A stretch of 64,000 nt of DNA. Origin: Sisyra terminalis (lineage: Eukaryota; Arthropoda; Insecta; Neuroptera; Sisyridae). The translations under genes and the position numbers were made by a program. The stretch covers positions 15,810,001-15,874,000 of the forward strand of contig OY292278.1 of the NCBI GenBank assembly GCA_958496175.1. Reading direction: 5' to 3'. Shown piece by piece: positions 12,252 through 24,707 of the stretch. Positions within the stretch are counted from its first letter, which is position 1, and each line of letters begins with the position of its first letter. The notes under the pieces were generated by a model, which saw only the letters and a list, made by a program, of their open reading frames with translations, ran no database searches and was not told the DNA's origin.

Positions 12252-15022
12252 ATGAAACGCCAGCGAGATGATTCCTCTGACAATTCTGAGGAAGTCTCGA
12301 CAAAGAAATCACAATCAGAAAAGTCTCTTGAAAATGGTGACGATTCATCATCGAGACGAAGTGAAAAACACAAAAAATCGGATCGAGAGACCGATCGAAG
12401 ATCCAGAAGTGATAAATCCCACAATGAGCGTAAACGGGATCGGGAGGACGACCGCAAAGATGATCGAAATCGGGAACATCGCGATCGTCGACGTTATAAA
12501 GACCAGGAAGATCGAATGTACAAACGCATGACGAACTATCGAGACCTGGATGACCCCAACAAGAAATTTCCGCGCTACTGGAGCGACGAAAAGGACAAAT
12601 CAAAAGATCCCGATGAAAACTACGTCGGAAACCGTTATTATAGCTCCCCAAAACGGGACGAAGAATCGCAAAAGAAAGAGGAAGATGACAAAAGTGCCAT
12701 TCCTCCAAAACCGAAAAAAACTGTCGACCTCTTAACATCCAGAACTGGTGGTGCGTATATTCCACCTGCCAAACTTCGGATGATGCAAGCTGAAATCACT
12801 GACAAAGCCTCTGCCGCCTATCAACGTTTATCATGGGAAGCCCTAAAGAAATCAATACATGGTTTCATCAACAAAGTTAACACTAGTAACATCGGTATAA
12901 TAACACGACAACTTCTCCGTGAAAATATTATCCGTGGTCGAGGTTTGCTGTGCAAATCTCTAATTCAAGCCCAAGCTGCCTCTCCAACGTTTACCCACGT
13001 CTACTCCGCCCTCACCGCCTTAATTAACTCAAAATTCCCCAACATCGGTGAACTACTTCTTAAAAGATTAGTATTACAATTCAAAAGAGGTTTTAAACGA
13101 AATGACAAAAACATTTGCATATCTTCAGCGACTTTCGTCGCCCATTTGGTCAATCAAAGAGTCGCACATGAAATTTTAGCCTTAGAAATCCTTACGTTAT
13201 TAGTGGAGTCTCCAACCGATGATTCTGTTGAGGTAGCAATTGCGTTTTTAAAGGAATGTGGTCAAAAACTTACGGAAGTTTCAGCAAAAGGTGTCAACGC
13301 GATTTTCGAAATGTTACGCAATATTTTACATGAAGGACAATTAGATAAAAGAGTCCAGTATATGATTGAAGTTATGTTTCAAGTACGGAAAGATGGTTTT
13401 AAGGATCATCCAGCTGTGATTGAAGAGTTGGATTTGGTGGAAGAAACCGATCAGTTTACTCATTTAATAACTCTTGATGATGTCAAAGCTGGAGATGATA
13501 TTTTAAATGTTTTCAAATTCGATGGGGATTTTGAAGCCAATGAGAGCAAATATAAAGCATTAAGCCAGGAAATGTTAGGATCTGAAAGTGAATCAGGTTC
13601 TGGAGATTCCTCTGATGGAGATAGTGACGAGGAGGATGATGAAGAAAAAGCGGAAGGCGAAACGCCAGGGGGTGTTATCATTGATAACACAGAAACAAAC
13701 TTAATTGCTCTTCGTCGGACAATTTACTTAACAATTCGGTCTAGTTTGGACTTCGAAGAATGTGCTCATAAACTAATGAAAATGCAATTGAAGCCTGGCC
13801 AGGAAATGGAGCTATGTCACATGTTTTTAGATTGTTGTGCAGAAGAGCGGACTTACGAGAAATTTTATGGATTGTTGGCCCAAAGATTTTGTCAAATAAA
13901 TCGAATTTATGTGGAACCGTTCGAACAAATTTTTAAAGATTCATACGCAACATCTCATCGATTAGAGGCGAATAAGTTGCGGAATGTTAGTAAATTTTTT
14001 GCACATTTGCTCTTCACCGATGCGATTGGTTGGCAAGTTTTGGATGTGATGAAACTCAATAAAGATGATACGACCAGTTCCAGTAGAATTTTCATTAAGA
14101 TTTTATTCCAAGAATTGTCGGAATACATGGGATTAACTAAATTAAACGCCCGATTAAAAGACCCGTAAGTATTAAGACTTAATTGTATGCAAATGATCGC
14201 CTTTGGTAGTTTATGTATTGTTTGGTCTATGAATATGATTCATTTTTGACTTTGTGCTTCTATTATCTAGTAAAATCTATCGAAGTATTTTTTTTTTGGC
14301 GAAGCAAGTTGAACAAATTTTTCTTTTTTCTTTAGAACTCTACAGGAATCATTCAGTGGTTTATTTCCGCGAGATAATCCAAAAAATACTCGATTTGCAA
14401 TCAATTTCTTCACATCCATCGGCCTAGGTGGTTTAACAGATGATTTGCGGGAACATATAAAAAATCAGAGAAAAGCATCGCCAGAAGTTGCCGCTGTGGT
14501 AGCTCCTCCCGAATCGTCATCTTCCTCATCATCTTCTTCCTCTTCATCATCGTCGTCGTCGTCGTCATCATCATCATCCTCAAGTGATTCTAGCAGTTCA
14601 AGCGACGATAGTTCTTCAGGTAAAATTTTGGGAGTTTTAGCTTAAATGTATTGTATGAGGGCTGAATAGTATTAAAGTTTAATTTTTTACGAAATTAAAA
14701 AAAAAATAGATTCCAAATTAGACCTTTTTTTTGTTTAGATTCTTCCGAAAGTGATGAAAAGAATAGTAAAAAAAGAAAAAAGAAAGTAGTTAGTAAAAAA
14801 AACGTTAAACCCACCAAATCAAAGGAGAAGCCTAAATCGCCTAAATCCAAACCCAAGACCAAACCTAAACCTAAACAATCCGAAGAAAGGTCGAAAAAAG
14901 AATCAAATTCGAAATATCGGCGAGAACGAGATTCAGAACGAGCGGAAAAGAGTAACCGGAAAAGAAAGGAGTCCCAAGATAGATCGTCATCGTCCCATAA
15001 AAGACGACATCGTGAAAAATAA
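12252..15022 (+). CDS. ncm: Pre-mRNA-splicing factor CWC22 / nucampholin
   Basis: Exons 12252-14164, 14336-14619 and 14739-15022, in phase, 826 aa. Residues 1-about 155 are an Arg/Ser/Asp/Glu/Lys-rich disordered head. A MIF4G domain follows (from about [17 protein letters not shown], through [17 protein letters not shown], to about residue 400), then an acidic Ser/Asp/Glu linker and an MA3 domain ([21 protein letters not shown] onward). Then come a serine run encoded by TCA/TCG/TCC repeats (about 14515-14605) and a basic Lys/Arg/Ser tail. CWC22 is a spliceosome component that binds eIF4A3 through MIF4G and escorts it into the exon-junction complex; the Drosophila gene is nucampholin. The ATG at 12252 begins MKRQRDD; the in-frame ATG at 12162 would add an unlikely hydrophobic leader. 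A poly(A) signal AATAAA lies at about 15063-15068. Confidence 0.95.
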
Positions 15023-15072
15023 CGTTTATTGTAAGTTAACATTTTTAATTTAAGAAAAAAAAAATAAACAAT

Positions 15073-18000
15073 TTACTTATTATAAAATTTCTTAATTAAA
15101 TTCCTAATCGTTTCAATACAAACATCATTTCCATCAGTTTTCACAGCTTCATTCCAAAGAAATTCAAACGGTTCATCCCCCAGATTCATGACGTTCTTGA
15201 ATATTTGTTTTATTTGTTCTTTTGGTCGGGGCTGCAACCCAAAAGTTATGGTGGTCTAAGATTCAAATACTAGTGATCCAATAAACAGGGTGCCCATAGG
15301 TTAGAGAAATCGGAGAGTCAAGGAATTTCATTGGACTAGAGAAAACAATGGGAAATTATAGTTTTTATTTTACATACATAGAGTTAGAGAAAAAGCAAAC
15401 TTTGCTCTGGAAAATCAGGAGATTTGTGTTGGGGGAAAAAACCTGGACACCCTGTAAAATTTGATTCGTATGTTGAACCTTATAAAAGTCGCGATGGCTT
15501 AGGTCATATTGTGTGTAAATTGAAGGGCTTAAATAAGTTTTGATTGTGGATTCGGCTCCCAAATGGACGTGATGAGCCTTACATCCTCTCAAAGGATCGA
15601 CTCCTGGTAAATTAGTATCGGCTCGAATTGATGCAAGTCCAGCTGTTGGCATTTCTATACAGTAAAATGTAGATATATTAAAACGTATGGAAACAAAATA
15701 ATGGTGATTCGGATTTTGTTGAAGTTTGAAGATTATTACGGTTTGAGCACTTTGCCTAAATGCGGTTACCTTGTGCCCTTTGTTTAGTTCCGATACTAGA
15801 CTACTATCCTTTTTGGACTTGAGCCCCTAGAGTTCATAGCCTTAATTCGGTACTGAGTAACTTATTGCTTATGAAATGGTTTTTAATCAATAATTTAGTG
15901 AAATTTTAGTATGCTAGCCATGTGATACATACATGCAAATAATCCTTATTTTGATTCTATTGTTCTCGATTTCAAAAACAAAAAATTGGGGCTCATGTCC
16001 CTTTTAAAACCGTCAAATCTGGCAACGTTGTGTTTTCTACTTTGTTTTCGCGAATAAATCGAGCCATAATGAAAATTTACCTAAAAAAGAGAAGATTATA
16101 TCATATTAGAATTGAATTAACAAAAAAATCGCGAAATCAAAGTTTATTGGTTGTGAATTGGGTTGAAAGGGGGCTACACCCCTTGATCTTCTCTGTACTC
16201 GGAACGGGGGTTTTACTATAAGTTAGGGCAGTGGTTTTTAATGGGTCAAATCGAACCCAAGGGTGAGTTAGTCTCGCGGGTTCGGCAGAGGTCAAGACAC
16301 ACCCTCGACCCATATGATCTATGTATAAATATATACCTATGTTTTGAATTTGAAAGTCATATTTTATTTTTCCAGTTAAGAAGGGCTCGGTGAATGTATA
16401 TATGAAATTGTTAGGAGTCGGTACCTTCAACAAGGTTAAGAACCATTGACTTAGGATGAGGGAAATTAGAAGTTTGGTTTTTTGAGAGTTCAGGACTCAA
16501 TAATGCCCATTAAGTCCTCAAAGTTCCTCAAATTTCAAAGAACAACGTAATTTTGAAATCGAATCACCATATTTACATCTACATTTTGTAAAAGAAGTGA
16601 TAAATACTTGAATTGTCCAACATTTTTGGATCGCTTTGATACGCGGCTTCGGAGGATGTTTCATAATATTTGTGATAAGGAGCCAAGTCTATAAATTAAA
16701 AACTTTAGACTTTATATAAAAACCAAAAAAAAGTATTGTAATACCATCAATAATCGGTAAGTAATCACATCTCCAATGTAACATATCGACAAATCGTTTA
16801 TAGTCGATACACCCTTTAGCGTAAATCCCAATCAGTTCCATCAAAGGTTCCAATCGGCATTTATCAAATGGAATATGCAATTCTTTACACATTTCATAAA
16901 CGACTTCTTTCGGTAACCAATTAACTTTTTGCTAAAAAATATTTGAATGCATATTTTTGGTTTCATTTTATCATTTTTTTACTTACTTTATCGTAATAAC
17001 GTAAACGATCGTAGAAGTCAAAAAAATCAAATTCGGGAGTGGTGCGACGTTTCAACATTATTTTTAACTTATTTGCATGTGCCACCCAACTTCGTAGTTC
17101 TGTTTTGAAACGGTTCGGTTCTCCTTCTCGCAATAAATCAGCCATATTATAACGATCTATGTTTGATTTATTTCCAAATGTGTGATTAGGTTCAACACAA
17201 TTAATGTTTTTGTTACTAAAAGAAATTCGGTTTAAACAGGCGAAAAAATCATACTTTATTTCGTGGTATGCTTTAAAATTGCTTATTTTTTTCTTCAAAT
17301 CGAAAAAAATGGAAATTTTGAGTCTAAGGGTTTATTTCTACTCTTTTTAAGCAGGACGTTAATTACGATGTATCAGTCATTGGATAATGTAATGGACATA
17401 TATAAACTTAGCAAAAAATATATTTATCGTAACGTTTAAGTTAGTGGTTCTCAACCTTATTGGAGGTACTGGTCCTCGCCAGCTTCATATACACATTCAC
17501 CGAACCCTTCTTAATTGGAAAAATAAAATATGATTTTTTTCAAATTTTCAACACAGGCATACATTTGTAAAGTGTTCATATGAGTCGGAGGTGACTTTTG
17601 GCCTCCGCCGAACCCAAGAGATTGACTCATTGGACCCTTGGGATTCGATTGAGCCCTGGTTAAGAACCACTAGTTTAAGCATTAAGGGAAATAAAATCAA
17701 GAAAAACTTCCATCCCCCTTTTATCCGTTACATTATCCATGTGTTGACGGATAAAAAACTTGGAAAAATTGCACAAACGGGGTGAGACATTTTCCAAGTT
17801 GTGGAATATGTTTTTCCTCGAAAATGGCTTGATCTTCATTTCCAATACTTTCTGGACTGTTATTATCCCAGTGTAAGGCATTTTTGACTAGCACTCCGAC
17901 TTTGTCTGTGTTTGTTCTTATTCCGAAAGTTTTCTTGGGGTTGAAACAATTGTTGTATCTAAAACATTTAAGTATAAGTACATATAATATTTTTTTCTGA

Positions 18001-18705
18001 CAAATTACTACTTTCGATGCATTTGTTCGCCCGGATAGTAATCATTGTGAGTTTTTGCATACATTTCATGTCCAACTTCATCGTTTCGAAATACTTGGCA
18101 ATAAGGAATCGGAGGATTGACGACTTCACTCAACGGTGGCTCTGAAATAAATGAATTATTTTCTTTTATTCAATTTTAAATTGGAAATTCCACCAATGGG
18201 AGAAGCTTTTCCAAATTTAGTTACAATAGGACACATTCCCTTTGGCAAAAGAGGAATTTCATCTCTTCGACGTCCAATTGGTGTATTCCAATATGAGTCC
18301 TGAGTAGTCGATTTTAAATCTTGAACTAAATGCTGAAAACGAGTTAATTCGTTTGGGCGAATAATAAATCTCATCTAAAACTCAAATTTCATTACAAAAT
18401 CGTAAATCTTTTAAGCAAAGTCTTGCACTTTGTTATATAATCCAGTTTTTCGGTTGTTCTTGCACAATGGCAAATCATACTTGATATGATTGTCTTTGTC
18501 GAATTCCTCCACATCATGTTTCAGAGCTTGGATTTTATCGTTTAAAGTGGAATAATGCACGCATTTAAAAACATTATTATCGACATCAAAACCAGAAAGT
18601 CCAGCCTATAACAAACAATTTTGTATCAAAGAAAATGGTACGACTTAATTGACCAACTGCACAAATATCTGGATTGCGATCGGTGAAATGACCTTCATAA
18701 GCCAT
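15073..18705 (-). CDS. EFHB: EF-hand domain-containing family member B (EFHB/CFAP21), ten exons
   Basis: Exons on the minus strand: 18705-18658, 18605-18429, 18374-18194, 18141-18012, 17958-17749, 17215-16987, 16931-16745, 16688-16608, 15654-15479 and 15231-15073. All junctions are in phase, 525 aa; vertebrate EFHB is longer at the N-terminus. Recognition rests on the EFHB-type motifs EVVNPPIPY and CFNPKKTFGIRTNTDKVG, and on the C-terminal block ASIRADTNLPGV...LSPSIYTQYDLSHRDFYK joined to PRPKEQIKQIFKNV and FEFLWNEAVK. The helical stretch WLPKEVVYEMCKELHIPF to IDYKRFVDMLHW sits where the EF-hand region is expected. EFHB is an axonemal microtubule inner protein and has also been linked to store-operated Ca2+ entry; in an insect, sperm or ciliated neurons would be the expected site. 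Donors at 17749 (CC-GTCAAC) and 18429 (AAA-GTGCAA) are weak. Its introns carry several hAT copies. Confidence 0.85.
15287..15454. mobile_element. hAT-like MITE in last EFHB intron
   Basis: The ends CAGGGTGCCCA and TGGACACCCTG are inverted, a common hAT-type terminus. About 168 bp, non-coding. The target duplication is not intact. It nearly fills the 247-bp last intron of EFHB. Confidence 0.5.
15985..16200. repeat. Diverged copy of the CAACGTTGCATTTTCGA foldback MITE family
   Basis: Contains CTGGCAACGTTGTGTTTTCT followed by TTTGTTTTCGCGAATAAATC, then GTTTATTGGTTGTGAATTGG in the opposite half. These match, with heavy divergence, the ends of 58062-58285 and 63632-63853. The centre ATATCATATTAGAATTGAAT matches the common core. 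Old and non-coding, in an EFHB intron. Confidence 0.5.
16229..16448 (-). mobile_element. hAT MITE (CAGTGGTTCTCAACC family), copy 1
   Basis: Starts CAGTGGTTTTTAATGG and ends GGTTAAGAACCATTG. The flanking octamers AGTTAGGG and ACTTAGGA agree at 6 of 8 bases, as expected of an old 8-bp hAT duplication. The interior matches 17442-17672 in reverse orientation (GAAGGGCTCGGTGAATGTAT against ACATTCACCGAACCCTTC). It lies in the intron between EFHB exons 8 and 9. Confidence 0.7.
17442..17672 (+). mobile_element. hAT MITE (CAGTGGTTCTCAACC family), copy 2
   Basis: Starts TAGTGGTTCTCAACCTTAT and ends CCTGGTTAAGAACCACTA. It is flanked by the octamers GTTTAAGT (17434-17441) and GTTTAAGC (17673-17680), a near-perfect 8-bp target duplication diagnostic of hAT transposition. 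It lies in the EFHB intron between exons 5 and 6. Confidence 0.85.
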
Positions 18706-18974
18706 AATTTGTATTTTTTTTTTCAGAAAAATAATAAAATAAAAAACGTCAAAAAATAATGCTTTAAATTGGAACAAATATGAGCAATTGCTTAGTGAAA
18801 TTTTCAATTTTTAATAGATACCTATATTTTAAATAATTTCAGTGGGGTAACGTGCGATTTCGCCGCCCGGAGCTAACCGGAAAATCGCTGCTTTCTATTT
18901 TCACCATTAGTCAAGAAAATTCGTTTAAAGTCACATATCTTTAAATTCTTTAATTTCTTAAAAATGTACTCATT

Positions 18975-19985
18975 AATTTATATCCAATTAATGGGCGTCC
19001 GTTTATTAATTTGAATCGGCCTTCTTCTGAATGCTACTTCTATTATTAATAATTAAACGTAAATAAGCAACCTTTTCTGCTGAAGAAAAATTAGTTGAAT
19101 TTGATTAAAAAGTTTCTATCAAATCAGTAAAATTGTCTTTAAATTGGAACCATAAGTGAAATCAGGATAAAATATTGGTACAACTATTTAGATTAGACTT
19201 ATTTGTGACCTTCTTCATCCTTTTTTTTTGGCGAAACACTTAGATATACCTGAAAACAAAATATTATTAAAATTCATAAACCTGTTCCTTAATCGTACGA
19301 TAGAATTCAGGTAGTCAAAAGTTTAAGTTCGATTTTATCAACCTTTGTTCAATGTTATTTGATCATTGTTATTTCTTATTTAAATAAGAAGACAATTCAG
19401 GTTTTTTAAGATCGTTTTTTTTTTATTTAATATTTTTATTATTCAATTAGCTACGTTTCGTTACGTATCGTAACTTCATCAGGCTTCTTGATTCACAAAA
19501 AAAAAACTATCATCTGTTATTTCTTATTACTAGTAGAGAGCAGGTAAAATTCCGTTCAATTTCACACCAATTGAAATTTTACCTGTTTCGCTCACAATAT
19601 TGATCATTATTGACCAAAGGTCGCTAAAATTGAACATAAATTTTCGTCTACCTGCATTCTGTCGTAAGATTAAAGAACAGGTTTATAGATTTTGATAATA
19701 TTTTGTTTACAGGTACATTTTAGTGTTTCACCAAAAAAAAAAAGGATTAAGGTCACAAATAAGTCTAATTTAAATAGTTGGACCAATATTTTATTCTGAT
19801 TTCACTTATGGTTCCAATTTAAAGACAACTTTATTGATATGATAGAAACTTTGTAATCAAATTCAACTAATTTTTCTTCAGAAGAAAAGGTTGCCTATTT
19901 ACGTTTAATTATTAATAATAAAAGTAGCATTCAGAAAAAGGCCGAATCAAATAAATAAACGGACGCCCATTAATTGGATATAAAT
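18975..19985. mobile_element. Foldback element B, about 1 kb palindrome
   Basis: Left arm about 18975-19310, right arm about 19655-19985, diverged reverse complements along their whole length. Examples are TATCCAATTAATGGGCGTCC against GGACGCCCATTAATTGGATA, and GACTTATTTGTGACCTT against AAGGTCACAAATAAGTC. The central 340 bp include a small hairpin (19453-19484). No protein is coded. Very long terminal inverted repeats around a short centre are typical of foldback-type or inverted-repeat MITEs. Confidence 0.75.
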
Positions 19986-22167
19986 TGGATCCTTTAATTA
20001 AATATCTATGTTCTTTTTTAAGATTTCGAAAAATCAGCATACTTGAAATCAGGATTGGTCAACCCAAATAATATTACGTGCCACTTCGGAAATGCATCAT
20101 TAACTCCGCGGGCCACTTTTGAAGTTAATGCTCTACTTTGATTTTTTTTCTCAATAGCAATATTTTCTTCCCTAAAAGTATTATCAACTGATTTGACAAA
20201 ATCATCGAATTTAACATTTTAAAAAATGGACAATATAGGCAACCTAAACTGCATTTAGATATGTGAATGGTATTGGGCCTATCTACAGGCGTATCTGGGA
20301 GTCCCTAATTTTTTATGCGATTATTTCAATTGGTTTCAAATATGACTTTATTCTATGCAATCTTTTTAATAAGAGTATTGAAATGAAGTGAAGAAAAACG
20401 AATTTAGGAGTAAAGAAAATAAAAATTTTCTTAAAAATAGTCATGTTAGAAGGTTGCATAGGTTGCGTATACAAAGGCAATCATAACTCATTGATTTTCA
20501 TAAGAGCCGATTGCTTTTATTTTTAAATATCTGGTTTAATTTAAATATAAAACCATAATTTTTGGATGGTTTTTCGTTTCGTAAATTTTTAAATCTTTAT
20601 ATCCCTTTAAAGTTTAAGTTTTCACAAATTTCTTGTAAAACGTTTACCTAAATGCTTAATGTATTTGCTTGCATGTAAACCTTAATAGAATTAAAACCAT
20701 TAACACCATATAGTTTTGATTCCTCAATTAAAGGTGAGTCTTAAAATTAAGAAAATTCGAAAAATGCTTTCAAATTTTAAAATAAATCCCCCATTTTTAA
20801 AAGAGAGGTAAGTTTAAGTATTATTTTATTACGAAATTAAAGATCTTTATTTATATTTACTCATGAAATATCAATAAAAAATGTAGTAATAAAACTTAGT
20901 ATACAAACGATACAAACCGTACAAACGTATTGGTGTAGAATAATGTAAACTTGAATAATTTATTACTTCTATAGTCTCTTTTTATTACATTTGTTCGTAA
21001 TGGAAAAATATGTTCCAAAATCATAAAAAAATATTGCGTATTTAAGTTGTTATTTTTTTAGGTAAAATATTTTATAATTGCAATTACAATTAATTATAGT
21101 TGATAAAGACGATAGACGGATGTTATTGTTGTTGTTACAGTTGTTGAAATAAATAAAATAAAAATGTTGGATAAAGCATTTTTCAGTTTTTCAAGTTCTT
21201 TAATTCAATTTTAAAGCTTTTTAATTTTAGTGAAACACTGGATGCTTAATACTTATTTTTCCACGTAATTATATTTATTTTATTTTATGTTTTTTTTTTT
21301 TAAATTTTTAAAATGATATTGGGAAAGGTTTGTTTTCATGCTAGAGCTATATCGGCTATATTCACACATATGTACATATTTGTCATCATTTCTGTAAGCG
21401 GAGTACAAAGGGCGGATGAGTATCTTGTACTCAGTTTCCCATGAAACGTGTAGTTCGCATAGTGTGAAAGAGCATTTCGCTATATTTCCGCGTGACATTC
21501 TACCGTAGCATTTAATTAATTCGATAGCTAAATCGCATCTAATCGAATTTCCCAGTTAAAAAACAAATCGTACTGTTTTATTGTGCGGCTAATTTCATGT
21601 ACTCCATATTATTAATATATCAGTATTGAACGATTATAGCGACATAAATTTTATCTATATTACAATAAAAAACAATCCAACTCATTACCGAGCTGAATAA
21701 CTAACTGCATAGAAAGTTTATCAATTTCGCTGTGAATTTTTAACGGATTTTTTAAACTAAATATAGTTATTAACGTGAAATAGATAAGGTGAGTAACAAA
21801 AGAATTTGGAAAATTTCATTGGGAACTTGTGGAAATTGGTAGCGCTGCTCAGTAAAAACAATTGAAGTTCCATTCTCCAGCAGCCATTTTTGCTTCGACC
21901 TGTCAAAAATATGTCAGCTGACTTGTTCACAATGATGTTTTTATACAATTAATCATCAAATTTCACCGTAAATGATTAATTTTGTTCTTTAAACATCGAC
22001 ATATTCCTATACGCATCAAACAATTGTACCACAATTTGATTTTCTTACATTTTCTTTTGTCGCATTTTTATTACAAGGCTAGTAAATCTCTGACGAATGA
22101 TAATTATGTTTAATTAACGATATGATTTAATCTTTTTTTTTCACAATTTTCGTATTCGTTTGCAGGA
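19986..22167. other. Intergenic and Rab5 5' region
   Basis: No coding frame with family features is seen. The 3' end of this stretch (TTTGCAG just before the Rab5 ATG) is a good splice acceptor, so Rab5 probably has a non-coding first exon. Its position is not determined; the less AT-rich stretch around 21330-21500 or 21830-21930 is a guess. Confidence 0.35.
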
Positions 22168-24707
22168 ATGGCGAATCGTGGCGGTATAGCACAGAGGCCG
22201 AACGGCGCTCCACAAGGAAAAATTTTACAATTCAAATTAGTCTTATTAGGTGAATCAGCCGTTGGCAAATCAAGTCTGGTCCTACGATTTGTCAAAGGCC
22301 AGTTTCACGAATATCAAGAAAGTACAATAGGTGCTGCGTTTTTAACGCAAACGCTATGTTTGGACGAAACTACAGTCAAATTCGAAATTTGGGACACGGC
22401 TGGCCAAGAAAGGTAGACCATATCAAAAATAGAAAGTATTTTCAGCATTTACATTACTGTATTATGTTGTAGGTATCACAGTTTGGCGCCCATGTATTAT
22501 CGAGGTGCTCAAGCAGCTATTGTTGTATATGATATAACTAATCAAGACACGTTCGGACGTGCTAAAACGTGGATCAAGGAACTACAAAGACAAGCATTGC
22601 CCAATATTGTGATTGCATTAGCTGGAAACAAAGCCGACATCGCAAATAAACGGATGGTCGACTTCGATGAAGCGCAAACATACGCTGAAGAACACGGACT
22701 GCTATTCATGGAAACTTCAGCTAAAACCGCAATGAATGTCAACGAAATATTCTTGGCAATCGGTAAAATCTCTTAGAAACCTTAAAAATCAATTTACGTC
22801 TTTAACATTTTTAATCCCTAACTGACGTCATTATATGCAAGGGGAGGTGAAGCTTATTGATATACCTAAATTCATTACATTATTGTTTGAATCATAAATG
22901 AAAAATCGATTTATTTGTTGCAAAACATTTTAATTATTAAATAAGGAACAAAAAAACATTGATACTAATCTTAAAGCTTAAGTTCGTACACATCTAGTTA
23001 ATTGAAGTATTAACTCTTGTTATATATCAGTAAAAGTTCTGTTTTGAAGAAAATCCAGGTTTTTATCTACAGTCCCTGGCTATATTAATGGATAATGGCG
23101 CTATAGGTTTTGTATAAAACCTGAAATAAGAGCTATTTTATTTTGGATCCATATTTTTAATTGGGATTAACTTTTCTGTACAAATTTTATTTATTACGCT
23201 TATTACCAACTAGCGTGGCCAAAAATCATATTTACTATAAATTAAATTTTTACCATCAAATTAATTAAACATCTTAATTATGGCAAGCTGAATTGTTTAA
23301 TATTTAATTGAAAGCCCGTTTACTGATATTTAAGTTCCCATTCTGCAGTATGCGCAGTATGCTGCAGTATACCGTCTACTGTATTTGTGGATGATTCCAT
23401 ACGTGAATATTTTTTCTAAGGGCTATTTTTCTGTTGTGACCACCTCTTTAGCTATTTTTTTCTTCAGCAACTTCCACATATTTTCAATGGGTTTCAAACC
23501 AAGGCTATTATCCTAAAGTAGGGTCATAGGGATAATAAACAAGGCTTTACCCTTGCCCAGAAAATATATTTCTTAAAAATCAATACAAATTTTTAAAATA
23601 TGTAAAAAGTCAACCATATTAAATTTAATTTAGTAGAATATGTACATTTTGTATAAAATTTTTAGTGTGTCTAATAATATGGTCAGGGACTGTACACTAT
23701 ACAATTTTATACGCAGTTATAGTTAAGGCAACCTAAAATGTACGATTTTCAAGTTTTTACCTCTATAGTTATTGAAAGCTTCTTTTATTTATACTTACTT
23801 GTGTTTTATAATAACAATTTGATCAATTTTAATCTGCACAATTACAATCGTGAAATAAACCAAATATAAATGCGATTTCTTATAAAAATCAAGAAGGATA
23901 AACATTTATCAATGTAAATAAGATAAGAATGGTTGGAGTCCTTTTCTAAACTGAAATATTAACGAAATATAAAATAGAAAGTTCTGCAAAATAGATGCTT
24001 AGAATTTAATGTGGTTCCAAACATAGGCGGTATCATACCGTAAAAGACGCTGAAACTTGTGAAGTGTACTACATGGACGGATGTGGGAAGATGTTAAAGA
24101 CTTTCGTGCTTTTGGTGCCAATTTTCTTTAAACGAAAGTTTTGAACTATAGGGAGGTGTAGCATTTCTTTTTCTTGTAAATAGAAAGTAGTTTATAAAAG
24201 CGAGAATCTTGAGAATCCAGAGTCTAAAGTAACTCCTTTTTTTCTTCGTTGACTACTCCCGCAATATTTCTGCGACTCGATCCGTCCATTTGATTTTCTC
24301 TATTATTCTCCAGCACCACATTTCAGCGTTCCATGCAGGAGGACTGCTCTTCATGTATACTATTTTAGCTATTATTTCTGGAGGTTAAAGTTCAATCAAG
24401 AGAATTTTGATTGTCGTAAAAATACGTTTTTTCTCTCTTTGAATTTTTAAGTTTTCATAGAATGAATGTTGGTTGTTTTTGGTGCGTAACATTTATATGA
24501 CAATATGCTCTACTGACCCTTAATCACAAAGCAAATAATTTAAAATCGTTTGATTGATAAATGCTATTTTCAGCGAAAAAACTCCCAAAACATGAGCAAG
24601 GAGGAAGCGCGGGCGCTGCGGCAGGTCAAGGGGGTCGACGATTGGTGGATGGTGCTGCGGACGGGAGCGGCGGTGGTGCTCGAATGGGTGGAAATTGCTG
24701 CAAGTGA
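22168..24707 (+). CDS. Rab5: Rab5 small GTPase
   Basis: Exons 22168-22412, 22473-22762 and 24574-24707, in phase, 222 aa. Rab5 is the early-endosome GTPase controlling endocytic vesicle fusion through effectors such as EEA1 and Rabaptin. The P-loop GESAVGKS is at residues 28-35. The Rab5 switch [21 protein letters not shown] and ETSAK follow. The hypervariable tail from exon 3 is Gly/Ala/Arg-rich and ends NCCK, the dicysteine that is geranylgeranylated; Drosophila Rab5 ends in NCCK as well. Exon 3 must be spliced across an 1.8-kb intron that contains a dead Tc1 element. The first exon ends AG and the second begins G TAT CAC, giving [19 protein letters not shown] as in all Rab5 proteins. Confidence 0.97.
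23070..23692 (-). mobile_element. Tc1/mariner element, internally deleted
   Basis: Ends CAGTCCCTGGCTATATTAAT and ATTATATGGTCAGGGACTG-type are inverted, each bounded by TA (23068-23069 and 23693-23694), the Tc1/mariner target duplication. On the minus strand around 23440-23495 the frame reads [19 protein letters not shown]. This corresponds to the conserved NPIENxWxxLK block near the third catalytic acidic residue of Tc1 transposases. The rest of the transposase is lost. It lies in Rab5 intron 2. Confidence 0.8.

Noticed and set aside
12220..12765. 181-codon minus-strand frame
   Set aside because: Antisense shadow of the charged N-terminal region of CWC22.
14695..15042. 115-codon minus-strand frame opposite CWC22 exon 3
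   Set aside because: It is the antisense shadow of the basic Lys/Ser-rich tail of CWC22; low complexity and no family match.
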